A stretch of DNA of 64,000 nt. Origin: Mucilaginibacter sp. (GTDB lineage: Bacteria; Bacteroidota; Bacteroidia; Sphingobacteriales; Sphingobacteriaceae). A model generated the notes under the pieces. That model ran no database searches, was not told where the DNA came from, and saw nothing but the letters and a program-made list of their open reading frames with translations. Position numbers and translations under genes: made by a program. Location of the stretch: positions 248,001 through 312,000 of the forward strand of contig NZ_JAQBOF010000008.1 of NCBI RefSeq assembly GCF_028288185.1, written 5' to 3'. Positions 27,704 to 39,300 of the stretch are shown in pieces (position 1 is the first letter of the stretch; every line of letters begins with the position of its first letter).

Positions 27704-29695
27704 CTAAATATCGTACCAATCATCTGTACGAAAGGGTGAGGCTGGTAAATTCGCTCCATTATATAAATTGCAAGACGGGTTATTTGCCCAAGCATACCGC
27801 ACTGCTACAGGGTTGGCAACATCGCCACTGTTGACTACGACTTTATTCCCGGATATAATAGCCCAAGCAGGGTGGAATTTTTTATCAGAACCTGCTATAG
27901 TAAATCCTTTTAAAGTGTCACCTTTTGCAATAAGGCCATTATCGGTATGGGTAAATTCCAATTCGATCTTGTTGCCATTAATTACCTGTGATTTATAAAT
28001 CGGCCCCGAGTAAGGGATCTTTTCGCCGTAGGTTTTTGCGCGTGCTATTAATGCCAGTCGGCGGCCGGTTTCCTGCTTGTTTTGTGGGTGTATACGGTTG
28101 GCATCGCCGATATCAATGGTCACAGCCATGCCTGTATTAGGTATGCTAAGCGTGCTTAACTGGGCTTGGCGCAGGGCAGGCCAGTCGGCAGCGGGTGGCT
28201 GATCGGTGGCGGCATAATTTGCTATCTGTGCAAAATAAAACGGGAAATTGCCTTCACCCCAATTTTGTCGCCAATCATTAATTAACAGAGGGAACAGCCA
28301 GCGGTATTGCGTGGCCCTGTCGGCGTTGCTTTCGCCTTGGTACCAGATTACCCCTTTTATAGTATAGGGCAAAATGGGGTTTATCATGGCGTTATAAATA
28401 AGTGTCGGCCGATTAGGGCTGTTTGAAAGTGAAGGCGGTTGCGGCAATAGCATGAGCATATTGGCTTTGTGATAGCACCATTGGCCTGCTAAATCAAATT
28501 GACCAGTGGTATCAGTGGCTAATGACAACTGCAATGGGCCCTTGTTTATACCGCCAAGGCCGCCATTATCAAAAACACGTATGGCAATAGTATTATCGCC
28601 GGTTTTTACCAGATTGCCGGGTATGGTATAGCTGCGTTTATAATAAAAAGATTCCGTATGCCCGATTTCCACCCCATTAAAATAAGAAACATCGTAATCA
28701 TCAATACCGCCCATGTTTAGATTTAAGTCCCTGCCGGCCCATGCTGCAGGAATTATGACCTTTTTCCTGAACCACATTGTACCGTCATAACCCGGAACGT
28801 GGGCTTGCTCCCAGTAAGTCGGTAGAATCATTTTTTGCCATGCGGAATCGTCAAAACCCGGTTCGGTCCAAAGTAGTTTACCCTGTTGAAAGCCCGGGTC
28901 TTTTGCATTTATAGAATCAATCCACCCACTTACCTCCATTTGATACTGCAGATCAAGCTTTTGTTGCGTAAGGCCGCCTTCGACAGCATTTACAAATGGA
29001 GCAAAGGCAGGCATTGTTTTTAAGGTGCTGCCACTGGCCCATGCTTCGGCAACGGTGCCTCCCCAGGTGCTATTTATAATACCCACAGGTATGTGCTTAC
29101 CTACGAATAAATTCTTTGCAAAAAAATAGGCGACAGCAGAGAAATCACGTACAGTTTTTGGGGTACATATCATCCAGTCGCCTTTTGTTTGTAAGTTGGA
29201 AAGTGGTGTAAAGCTGGTTTTATTATCAATTTTCAGCATCCGTATTTCGGGGTAATTAGCCGCATCAGCCAACTCATAGTTCAGGTTCAGCACATCGCCA
29301 TAAAAACCAGTTAACGGCATTTCCATGTTTGATTGACCTGAGCATACCCAGACCTCGCCTATCAAAATATTTTTCAAGATCGTTATTTTGCCATCATTAA
29401 AGGTTATTGTATAGGGTCCGCCGTAAATTGGGGTGGTTGCTTTTATTTCCCAGCTACCGTATGCATCCGCGGTAACTTTATAGGTTTTGTTGTTCCATGA
29501 GGTTATTATGGTAAAGTTTTTACCAGGAGTTTCAGTACCCCAAAGGTTCACTTTTGTTTGTTGTTGTAAAACCATATTATCGGTAAAACAGGCAGGCAGC
29601 ATAACTTGGGCACAGCTGATATTAACAATAAAAAGAAATAAACCGGGCAGTAATATCTTATTTATAATTTTATTATAAAACGTTTTAGCAGTCAT
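27704..29695 (-). CDS. Sialate O-acetylesterase-family enzyme with inserted sandwich domain
   Basis: A 663-residue protein with a signal peptide ending SCAQ (30). The SGNH hydrolase is split: block I GEVWVCSGQSNMEM (113-126, Ser122), then VGIINSTWGGTVAEAW, later GVIWYQGESNAD and TIDIGDANRIHPQNK with the catalytic Asp/His. Between them, at about 265-410, sits a jelly-roll insert (GFDDSAWQKM, MWFRKKVIIPAAW, NLNMGGIDDYDVSYFNG) of the galactose-binding type. This two-module design is typical of longer family members. It deacetylates glycans outside the cytoplasm. It follows the rhamnosidase-esterase group but carries only a weak operator-like match at about 29763. Confidence 0.9.
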   Translation of the reverse strand: MTAKTFYNKIINKILLPGLFLFIVNISCAQVMLPACFTDNMVLQQQTKVNLWGTETPGKNFTIITSWNNKTYKVTADAYGSWEIKATTPIYGGPYTITFNDGKITILKNILIGEVWVCSGQSNMEMPLTGFYGDVLNLNYELADAANYPEIRMLKIDNKTSFTPLSNLQTKGDWMICTPKTVRDFSAVAYFFAKNLFVGKHIPVGIINSTWGGTVAEAWASGSTLKTMPAFAPFVNAVEGGLTQQKLDLQYQMEVSGWIDSINAKDPGFQQGKLLWTEPGFDDSAWQKMILPTYWEQAHVPGYDGTMWFRKKVIIPAAWAGRDLNLNMGGIDDYDVSYFNGVEIGHTESFYYKRSYTIPGNLVKTGDNTIAIRVFDNGGLGGINKGPLQLSLATDTTGQFDLAGQWCYHKANMLMLLPQPPSLSNSPNRPTLIYNAMINPILPYTIKGVIWYQGESNADRATQYRWLFPLLINDWRQNWGEGNFPFYFAQIANYAATDQPPAADWPALRQAQLSTLSIPNTGMAVTIDIGDANRIHPQNKQETGRRLALIARAKTYGEKIPYSGPIYKSQVINGNKIELEFTHTDNGLIAKGDTLKGFTIAGSDKKFHPAWAIISGNKVVVNSGDVANPVAVRYAWANNPSCNLYNGANLPASPFRTDDWYDI

Positions 29696-29902
29696 AGCAC
29701 AAAACTATTAAAAATATATTAATGCAATTCACACTACCTTTTATATACAGCACCTTAAGTGGAAATCGAATCTTGAAAACGATAATTAAACCATCAGTAG
29801 TTCATAAAAACAGACCAGATTTAGAAACGGTGTAAAACCAGAAAGATAAAATTCGAACCACTTTTCGCTGCATGCTAACTGTTTGCTATGAGATTTTTAT
29901 GG

Positions 29903-29941
29903 ATATAAAAAAAGGAAACAACCAAAAGTGGTTGTTTCCTT
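29903..29941 (-). terminator. Intrinsic terminator for the tRNA-Arg transcript
   Basis: A 13-base stem (29912-29924 with 29929-29941) around the loop AAAG. On the - strand it is followed by a T-run, directly after the 3' end of the tRNA. Confidence 0.85.
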
Positions 29942-29944
29942 AAG

Positions 29945-30018
29945 TGATCCCATCAGGATTCGAACCTGAGACCTACTGATTAGAAATCAGTTGCTCTATC
30001 CAGCTGAGCTATGGGACC
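29945..30018 (-). tRNA. tRNA-Arg (anticodon TCT)
   Basis: A 74-nt cloverleaf on the - strand. The acceptor arms GGTCCCA and TGGGATC pair with one G-T, followed by discriminator A. The D arm is GCTCAGCTGGATAGAGC, the anticodon loop TTTCTAA gives anticodon TCT, and the T arm contains GGTTCGAATCC. CCA is not encoded. A strong terminator follows immediately. Confidence 0.97.
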
Positions 30019-30232
30019 ATCGCGAATGGATTTCGCGGTGCAAAGATGCAAAAATCTGCTAAAAATAAACCAGGAATTTCACTTTTATTTATTGCACCGG
30101 CTATTAACTTAGCTAAAAGTATAACCTAATATTAACATAAAGCATAAGGTTGGTCATAATTTTTTAGATACAAGTATTTAAATTACAATAAGAAGTTATA
30201 CATTTAGCCACTATTTTAAAAAACTTAAAGGT

Positions 30233-31090
30233 ATGATCATAATTGCTGACGGCGGTTCAACCAAAACGAACTGGTGTTTACTAAACGAGGATGGTAAAAA
30301 GGTGTATTTTAATACAGAGGGCTATAACCCTTACTTTTCAAGTATTGAGTACATTGTTAATTCATTAAATGAAAGTTTACCTATTGATCTTGAAAAAGAT
30401 AAAATAACCGAGGTAAATTACTACGGTGCAGGTTGCTCGACTGCCGACAAACGCAAACAGGTAGAAGATGCTATGAGCCTGGTTTTTACAAAGGCCAAAG
30501 TAAATATAGGCCATGACTTGCTTGCAGCAGCCCGTGCATTGCTAGGCAGAACTGCTGGTTTTGCCGCTATATTAGGTACCGGTACCAATACCTGCCTTTA
30601 TGATGGTAAAGACATTGTAAACAATATTGATTCGGGCGCTTATATTTTGGGCGATGAAGGTAGTGGCTGCTACATAGGCAAAAAATTATTAACCGATTAT
30701 ATAAGAGGTTATATGCCTGAGGCTGTACGTGCGTTGTTTTGGGAGACTTTTCAACTAACACCTGATGATGTGAATGAGCAAGTTTATACCAAACCTTTAG
30801 CAAATCGTTTTTGCGCCAGCTTTAGCAAGTTTGTTTACGACAATAATGTCCATATTGAATATTCGCGTAACCTGGTTAGAACTTCGTTCGAAGATTTTTT
30901 CAAGAACCTGGTAACACATTATCCCGATTATCAAAAATATACTTTTAATTGCATTGGTTCTGTTGGTTATAACTTCCGTAATGTTTTAGAAGAAGTTGCT
31001 ACAGAAAACGGAATGGTAGTTGGTAACATTATACGCTCACCTATAGATAGCTTAGTTAAGTTCCACATGGAGCTGGCCTCAGAGGTATAG
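30233..31090 (+). CDS. BadF/BadG-type ATPase family kinase, probable N-acetylglucosamine kinase
   Basis: A 285-residue cytoplasmic kinase of the ASKHA fold. The phosphate-1 motif ADGGSTKTNW (5-14), the active-site Asp region IGHDLLAAARA, the phosphate-2 motif ILGTGTNTCLYDG and LGDEGSGCYIGKKL are all intact. BadF/BcrAD-family members of this size in Bacteroidota are usually annotated as N-acetylglucosamine kinases, recycling cell-wall or imported amino sugars; the substrate is inferred. A paralogue at 33037 shares NPYF, GAG.S and DEGSG but lacks the first motif. A Nudix regulator gene converges on it from the right. Confidence 0.82.
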   Translation: MIIIADGGSTKTNWCLLNEDGKKVYFNTEGYNPYFSSIEYIVNSLNESLPIDLEKDKITEVNYYGAGCSTADKRKQVEDAMSLVFTKAKVNIGHDLLAAARALLGRTAGFAAILGTGTNTCLYDGKDIVNNIDSGAYILGDEGSGCYIGKKLLTDYIRGYMPEAVRALFWETFQLTPDDVNEQVYTKPLANRFCASFSKFVYDNNVHIEYSRNLVRTSFEDFFKNLVTHYPDYQKYTFNCIGSVGYNFRNVLEEVATENGMVVGNIIRSPIDSLVKFHMELASEV

Positions 31091-31109
31091 GGAGAGAGAA
31101 TCAAGAAGT

Positions 31110-31160
31110 AAGAGTCAAGAATCAAGATGGGTTATCCATTTTAGTTCTTGACTCTTTTTT
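31110..31160 (+). terminator. Intrinsic terminator after the kinase gene
   Basis: The arms AAGAGTCAAGAA (31110-31121) and TTCTTGACTCTT (31145-31156) are perfectly complementary and a T-run follows. The left arm is built from a 7-base repeat (GAxTCAA). Confidence 0.85.
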
Positions 31161-31181
31161 ATGCCGATTTTTTTTCAAAAA

Positions 31182-31208
31182 AAGAGCCAAAATATAATCT
31201 TGGCTCTT
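31182..31208 (-). terminator. Intrinsic terminator after the Nudix regulator gene
   Basis: The arms AAGAGCCAA (31182-31190) and TTGGCTCTT (31200-31208) pair. On the - strand the hairpin is followed by a T-rich tract. It serves the gene ending at 31232. Confidence 0.75.
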
Positions 31209-31231
31209 GATTCTTGTATCTTGACTCTAAA

Positions 31232-31978
31232 TTAAGCTGTCAATTCATTCTGAAATATCTTGGCGTATTTGCGTTTGTCAAACTTATACAGTTTAGCGGC
31301 GCGATAGGATACGCCTTTTTGTTTTTCAACCAATTCTTTCAAAAAGCCGTAGCTTAACATCTTTTTGCGGAAGTTACGTTTGTCAAGCTTCTTGTTTAAA
31401 ATAGCTTCGTACAAACCTTGCAGTTGGGTAAGTGTAAATTTTTCGGGCAATAAGTCAAAAGCTATGGGTTGATGGTTTAAACGTCGGCGTATTTTGCTAA
31501 AGCCGTTATTAAATATCTCAGTATGGTCAAACGCCAGTTTGGGTAAGCTGTTAACAGGATGCCACACGGCTTTACGGGCATATTGGGTTACAGGCCTTAA
31601 TTCTTTTTGCCCGTTAATGCGTATCAATGCATAATAACCTACAGTAATCACTCGCCCTTGCGGGTGGCGGTTAACTTCGCCAAAGGTGTGGAACTGTTTC
31701 ATCTGCAGATCGCGCAGGCCGGTAAGTTCATATAGTATCCGGTCAGCAGCATCATCCAGGCTTTCATCCTGCTTTACAATATCACCGGGTAAGGCAAACC
31801 AATCTTTAAAAGGTTCGTCATTACGTTCTATTAAGAGTATTTTAAGTTCTCCGGCTTCAAAGCCAAAAATTAAACAGTCAATAGAGAACACTGACTCAAA
31901 CGAAGGTAATTTGTCTTCCAAAATGGCGTTATAATTAAGTTTGTAATTTATTAATTTAATAGGCTTTACAGGCATCAA
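31232..31978 (-). CDS. Nudix-domain transcriptional regulator (NrtR/AraR-like)
   Basis: A 248-residue protein. The Nudix fold (about 28-150) includes FSIDCLIFGFEAGELKILLIER and GRVITVGYYALI, and the C-terminal 80 residues (KFTLTQLQGLYEAILNKKLDKRNFRKKML) form the winged helix typical of NrtR/AraR regulators. The Nudix box at 65-88 has R80, E84 and G87, but the positions normally Glu are Ile81 and Leu85. Hydrolysis is therefore unlikely and ligand sensing more so. Such proteins control sugar or NAD pathways in Bacteroidota. It lies between two BadF-type kinase loci and diverges from pfkA, so sugar-phosphate metabolism is a plausible target (inference). Confidence 0.85.
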   Translation of the reverse strand: MMPVKPIKLINYKLNYNAILEDKLPSFESVFSIDCLIFGFEAGELKILLIERNDEPFKDWFALPGDIVKQDESLDDAADRILYELTGLRDLQMKQFHTFGEVNRHPQGRVITVGYYALIRINGQKELRPVTQYARKAVWHPVNSLPKLAFDHTEIFNNGFSKIRRRLNHQPIAFDLLPEKFTLTQLQGLYEAILNKKLDKRNFRKKMLSYGFLKELVEKQKGVSYRAAKLYKFDKRKYAKIFQNELTA

Positions 31979-32050
31979 AAATAAATAAAAATAAATTTAA
32001 CGGTGTAATTTTCACACCTTATATTCGTGCAAAATTTTTTTGGTAAAAAG

Positions 32051-33036
32051 ATGCGTAAAATTTCGAAAATTGGGGTACTTACATCAGGCGGTGATGCACC
32101 GGGAATGAACCCGTGTATCCGGTCGGTTGTACGTACGGCTATATATAACAAATTACAAGTTGTTGGTATAAAGCAGGGATATAAGGGAATGATCGAGAAT
32201 GATATGTATGATATGGAAACCCGCTCTGTAAGTAACATATTAAATTTAGGCGGAACTATATTAAAAACTGCGCGTTGCCTGCCTTTCCGTACGGACGAAG
32301 GTATGGAAACCGCCTACCAAAATATAAAAGCACAAGGTATTGACGGATTGGTAGTGATAGGGGGGGACGGAACTTTTACAGGGGCACTACGTTTTTCGCA
32401 AAAGTATCCGGATATATCTGTAATAGGTATACCGGGCACAATTGATAATGACCTGTACGGCTCTACCTATACTTTGGGTTTTGATACCGCAACAAATACT
32501 GTTATTGAAGCTATTGATAAAATACGTGATACTGCCGACTCGCATGATCGTCTATTTTTTGTTGAAGTGATGGGCCGCGACTCGGGCGCTATTGCTTTGC
32601 GTGCCGGTATATCATGCGGAGCAGAAGCTATTTTATTGCCCGAGAAATCAACAGCTATTGATGACCTGATCAAGCAATTAAAACACAGCGAATCCAATAA
32701 AAAGTCATCCAGCATAGTTATTGTTGCCGAAGGTGATAAAACCGGTGGTATTTATGACCTTGCTAAACGTGTTCAAGAAGAGATAACCAACTACGATATA
32801 AAAGTTACCGTGCTTGGCCACTTGCAAAGAGGTGGCGCGCCAAGTAGCTTTGACCGTGTATTGGGCAGCCGTTTAGGCTTTGCAGCCGTTAACGCGCTAA
32901 TTGCAGGCCACAGCCAGAAAATGGTTGGGTTGGAAGCAAATCATATTAAATTAACCCCGCTTGATGAGGCATTGAGCCATCACGACTTTAAGCTGGAAGC
33001 AGATCTGTTACAAATGGTGGAGGTACTTTCCATATA

Positions 33037-33037
<1 letters not shown>
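32051..33037 (+). CDS. pfkA: ATP-dependent 6-phosphofructokinase
   Basis: Phosphorylates fructose 6-phosphate to fructose 1,6-bisphosphate in glycolysis. With the ATG at 32051 the protein is 328 residues, starting MRKISKIGVLTSGGDAPGMN like known PfkA; an in-frame GTG at 32027 would add eight unlikely residues. Diagnostic blocks are VIGGDGTF (Gly rather than Asp after GGD, indicating ATP rather than pyrophosphate), the catalytic PGTIDND, EVMGRDSG and LGHLQRGGAPSSFDR. The stop TAA overlaps the start of the next gene by one base, so it is the first gene of a pfkA - kinase paralogue - gapA unit. Confidence 0.97.
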
Positions 33038-34888
<1,851 letters not shown>

Positions 34889-34933
34889 ATCAAAATACCT
34901 TTAAAGGATAAAAAAGTTTAAAATTTATATACA

Positions 34934-34972
34934 AACAAAATAGGCTGCCTTTTGAAGGTAGCCTATTTTGTT
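34934..34972. terminator. Bidirectional terminator between convergent genes
   Basis: The arms CAAAATAGGCTGCCTT and AAGGTAGCCTATTTTG pair around TTG with one mismatch. T-runs occur on both strands. It serves gapA (+) and the haloperoxidase gene (-). Confidence 0.88.
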
Positions 34973-34991
34973 ATTGCCAATTTTATGATAC

Positions 34992-36323
34992 TCACATCAC
35001 CGGTACCATATTATGGCCCTTAAGCTTAGTAACTATAAAGTTGCCCACACCTTGCCCCAAAGCTACGCCGTTGGTATTGCCATCCATAAAGTGGATGCCG
35101 CCCCAATAACGGCTCATGGCTGCTTCTGCAGCCGCTTGTTTGAAAGAGGTAAAGTTACGCGGAGTTAATCCGTAAGTTTCCTCAACCGAATCAGTAAATT
35201 TGTAATCAGGACCAAAATAATAGGTTAAAATAATAGATGATGTGGCCGAGATGCAGCTATGCCCGCTCGGATATTCGGGAAATGGCGGGGTTTGAAGCAT
35301 CGGTTTCCAGTTGGGGTCTATCAGTTTACGTATCGCAGTTTCAGGCCTTATCCTATTGCTTCTGTACTTTTCATCCCAACAGCCTATAAAACTGTCGGTA
35401 AGCCCAAATGCTACCATACTATAAATTTCCATCGATTTAGAGAAGTTTAATTTAGACTGCTGGCAAGCTATGCCGGTTATACCCATCCAATGCGCCCCCG
35501 GCGATATTTTTTTCATACCTACCATTAAATGGCCTTCGTTTTTTATAGCAAACGGATTACAATCCCAAAATCCGGCAATAATTCTATGCTCTGGGGTAAG
35601 GCCCGAGGCGCCATCTATATAATTACCTTTCAACATTTTAAAGAAGGCCGAATTCTTGTCTTTTGAAAAAGGTACCGGTAGTACCGGCTTAAACTGGGAG
35701 CAGCTGTCAATAATAAAGGTCCTGATAGTTTTAAAATATGGTTCTACCGGTGCAAAGAAAGCGGGTGGCGTGGGATACCACGTGCCTTCTTTACCAACTG
35801 GTGTATACCGTGGATAATTACTGATGCGGTTATAGCGGTCAGATTTAACATATGACATCACCTGTTTTACAACCTGGTTAGCGTATGACTGCGAATGCTC
35901 AATAACATCATCGCTAAAACCAATTTTGCGGCATGAGTCTAAAAAGAGTTTTTCGAAATCTTTAAACAGCCTGCCTGATGGCTGCATTTTTTTAGCAGTA
36001 CCACTCATTGCTAATATGGCACTAAGTTGAGGCGAGTATTCGCCCGAGTCAAGCGGTTTTTTAATATCGGGGAACTTATTTAAAAGCCCCTTTAATGGTA
36101 ACACTTTCTTATCATTAAAAGACAGTACTGTATAGCCCGAAATGCAGGCATACGAATAAAACCGTGCAGCTAACGGCGGATTAGTAACATCATGGATCAT
36201 GAACTTTGTCATATTATCCAATACTTTAGCAATGTCTTTATTACTTAACTGCGGATAGCTTTGGTGTTTTTTACAGGCAAACAAGCAGCTAAGTAAAGCA
36301 GTGTAAATTATTAATCGTTTCAA
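34992..36323 (-). CDS. Vanadium-dependent haloperoxidase-like lipoprotein (PAP2 superfamily)
   Basis: A 443-residue protein beginning at a TTG codon (36323), with lipobox LFAC (Cys17). The C-terminal third has the vanadate-binding pattern of the haloperoxidase/PAP2 fold: KYRSNRIRPETAIRKL, then EYPSGHS with His355, then SRYWGGIH with Arg405 and His411. These residues would bind vanadate and allow halide oxidation by peroxide; some relatives act as phosphatases. It probably resides on the outer membrane. It lies 22 bases after the large FG-GAP lipoprotein gene, so the two form one transcript, a pairing often seen in Bacteroidota. Confidence 0.88.
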   Translation of the reverse strand: MKRLIIYTALLSCLFACKKHQSYPQLSNKDIAKVLDNMTKFMIHDVTNPPLAARFYSYACISGYTVLSFNDKKVLPLKGLLNKFPDIKKPLDSGEYSPQLSAILAMSGTAKKMQPSGRLFKDFEKLFLDSCRKIGFSDDVIEHSQSYANQVVKQVMSYVKSDRYNRISNYPRYTPVGKEGTWYPTPPAFFAPVEPYFKTIRTFIIDSCSQFKPVLPVPFSKDKNSAFFKMLKGNYIDGASGLTPEHRIIAGFWDCNPFAIKNEGHLMVGMKKISPGAHWMGITGIACQQSKLNFSKSMEIYSMVAFGLTDSFIGCWDEKYRSNRIRPETAIRKLIDPNWKPMLQTPPFPEYPSGHSCISATSSIILTYYFGPDYKFTDSVEETYGLTPRNFTSFKQAAAEAAMSRYWGGIHFMDGNTNGVALGQGVGNFIVTKLKGHNMVPVM

Positions 36324-36345
36324 TTGTGTATAATTTTTATATAGG

Positions 36346-39300
36346 TTATAATTTACTTTTTTTAAACTTAAAAGCTCTCATTTTTTGCTGATTGATACCT
36401 ACAAACAAAGTATTGTTGACAGTGATCACACTTCTGACATCGCCTTTTAGTTTTAAGCCGCTTTGCTGCTCAGGCACGTACTTAAACCCGCCTTTGCCAT
36501 CGCCTTTAAACAATATACCATGGTTGGCATCGTATCGCCCAAAACGAATACGCGATTGATAGATATTGCCGCAAAGCAAAAGATCTTTATGTCCATCACC
36601 GTCATAATCAAGTGTGGTAATGGTGTAAACCGGCGAATACTGGGCCTGCACAGGCAATGCTTTCTCTTTGAATTTGCCGCTCGCTGTGCTTTCAAAATAA
36701 GCCGTTGCTAAATAATTGGTTTTTAATATTTTGGCTCCCCGTATTTCATCGGCGGTAAACACATCATTAATACCGGCATCGGCATAGCTTTTATAATCAG
36801 AGAAACGGCCACGCATAATGCTCATCTGGTCTAACAGTTCATCCCTGGTAAGGTAGGGGTAACTTTTGCCCATAACATAAAAGCAAAGTATGGGGTCTAT
36901 CGCACCGTTATCATCAAAATCTTTATAGTAAAGTTCGGCAGGTTCGGAGTCGCTTACTTTACATTGACTGTTAAGCCCCAGGTTGCCTACTACCAGGTCT
37001 GGTTTACCATCGCCATTAAAATCCTCTACCTTTAAGCTATTCCACCAACCCGTGTATTGCTTATCAAAATATTGATCGGTGTGGTTTTTTAGTTTGCCTC
37101 CCTGATTTAAGAAAACACTAATGGGCAGCCAGTCGCCCACCAATACCAGGTCTTGTTTTTTATCGGCATTCATATCAATCACTGCCGCGTCGGTCACCAT
37201 GCCGATATATTCCAGATCCGGAGCAATGCTTTTGATCTGATCTGTAAAATGCCCCTTGCCATCATTAATAAGCATGAAACTCTTAGGCGGTTCGGGGTAC
37301 CTTGAACCAGAGTTACGGCCGCCTACAAACAGGTCGGGTTTGCCGTCGCCGTTAAAGTCGCCAACGCGCGCGCAGCTCTTACTTACCAGCATTGCGGGTA
37401 AAGCACCCGTAGCCTTTACCATGTTTCCTTTACCGTCATTAAGGTATAGCCTGTCCTGAAATAGTGGATCGGCATCTTTAAAATTAGCATAGCCACCGCT
37501 TACCACATATAAATCAATATGCCCATCGCCGTTGGCATCAAAAAATACCGCGTCGGCATCCTGGCTTTCTTTGTCGGCCACAAAGGGCTGCTGGTTTTTA
37601 ATATACTTACCACCACGTTGTTGTATAAACAATGTACCGGCCTCTTTACCATCGCCGCCAATATATACATCTTCCAGCCCATCACCGTTTACATCGCCCT
37701 TGGCCATACACGGACCCACAAATGAAAGCGGGTTAACCAGTTGCGGCTGGCGCTTAAAATCGTTTATCTCATTAGGCTGCTGTGTTGATGTTAGCGGCGA
37801 TGATATCTCTTTGAATACTGGCGGTACCGCCGCAGGTTTTTGATAGGTAGTTGTAGCTTCGCTTTGCCTTAATGTTATTAGTTGATTAGCTGGCACATTT
37901 TTTATAACCTGTTGTTTGCCACCAACCCATACTACCCTTACTGAGTCAATTTTTTTATCACCGCCCAAACCAAAATGCAGCTGTGCAGATACTGACGACA
38001 AGTACCCCGCTGAGGGCATTTCTTCAATAACTTGTTGCCTGCCGTTATTAAACACGGTTACTAATGCGCCTATACCACCAGTGTTTTTGCCGGCTCCAAC
38101 TAACTTTACGTTGAGGTAATGGTTAGCTGGATTGCCCATGTTTTTATATATAAACGCAGAGCGATTGATGTTGTTTATCACCAGATCCAGATTCCCATCA
38201 TTGTCCAGGTCACTATAAACTGCGCCATTACTGTTTGATGGAATGTTAACGCCCCAGGCAACCCCTTTATTGGTAAAATTAAGCCCCCCGTTATTTTTAA
38301 AGATGTAGTTTTTAACGTCGGACGAAGGCATGTTACTTAGCATGTCTAATACGTGCCTGGGTTCTATTTCGCCATTAATGCTCGCAAAATAACTTTCATT
38401 GAACTTGATAACGTCCATGTTGGTAAAATCGCGCATGTAACCGTTTGTAACATACAGGTCTTTCCATCCGTCGTTATCATAATCGGCAAATAGAGGTGCC
38501 CAGCTCCAATCTGTATTTGAAATACCGGCCAACTGGCCTATCTCACTAAATGTACCATTGCCATTGTTAATATGCAACATATTGCGCATATATTGGTAAT
38601 AAAAACCATTGCGTAAGTTAATATTAAAGGCTTCATAATTGTCCACACTTGACAGTAGTTTTTGCCTTTTATTATCTTCGGGAAGCATATCAAGGGTGAA
38701 AATATCAGGAAGGCCGTCATTGTTAACATCTGTTATACTGTTACCCATCGAAAAAAAGCTAATATGATCAACCGTGTTGCGCATTTTATCAGTAAAAGTG
38801 CCGTCGCCATTGTTGATATACATCTTATCTGGGATAGAGAAGTCGTTGGATAAATAAATATCCAGCAAGCCGTCACAATTGATATCGGCAATAGCGGCAC
38901 TTAAGCCAAAAGAAAGCGTCGACATATCTAGCCCGGCTTCTTTGGTTACATCTTTAAAATGGCCGTTATCATTTCTATACAATTTTGAGCACGCCTGCGG
39001 ATCTACTGAGTTTTTTAATTTCTGAATGACGGCATCATCCATATCATGCAATGCCTTGATGTTTTCATTTACCAAAAGAAGATCGAGGTCGCCGTCACCG
39101 TCATAATCGAAAAAGTAAGATTGGGTACTATACGACGAATCGGCGAGGCCGTACGATTCTGCTTCGTCTTTAAATATTGGTACACCACGCGAATCCAAAC
39201 CCTGATTAATAAAAAGCTGATTCTTACGGCTATCGCCGTCGCCTTTGCCAGAATAGCATTGGTAAATGTCTAATTTACCATCACCGTTAACGTCAACCAT

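Noticed and set aside
1..29695. Whole PUL as a horizontally acquired island
   Set aside because: The tRNA-Arg lies at its right edge, but no integrase, att repeat or clear base-composition shift could be seen, so the claim is not supported.
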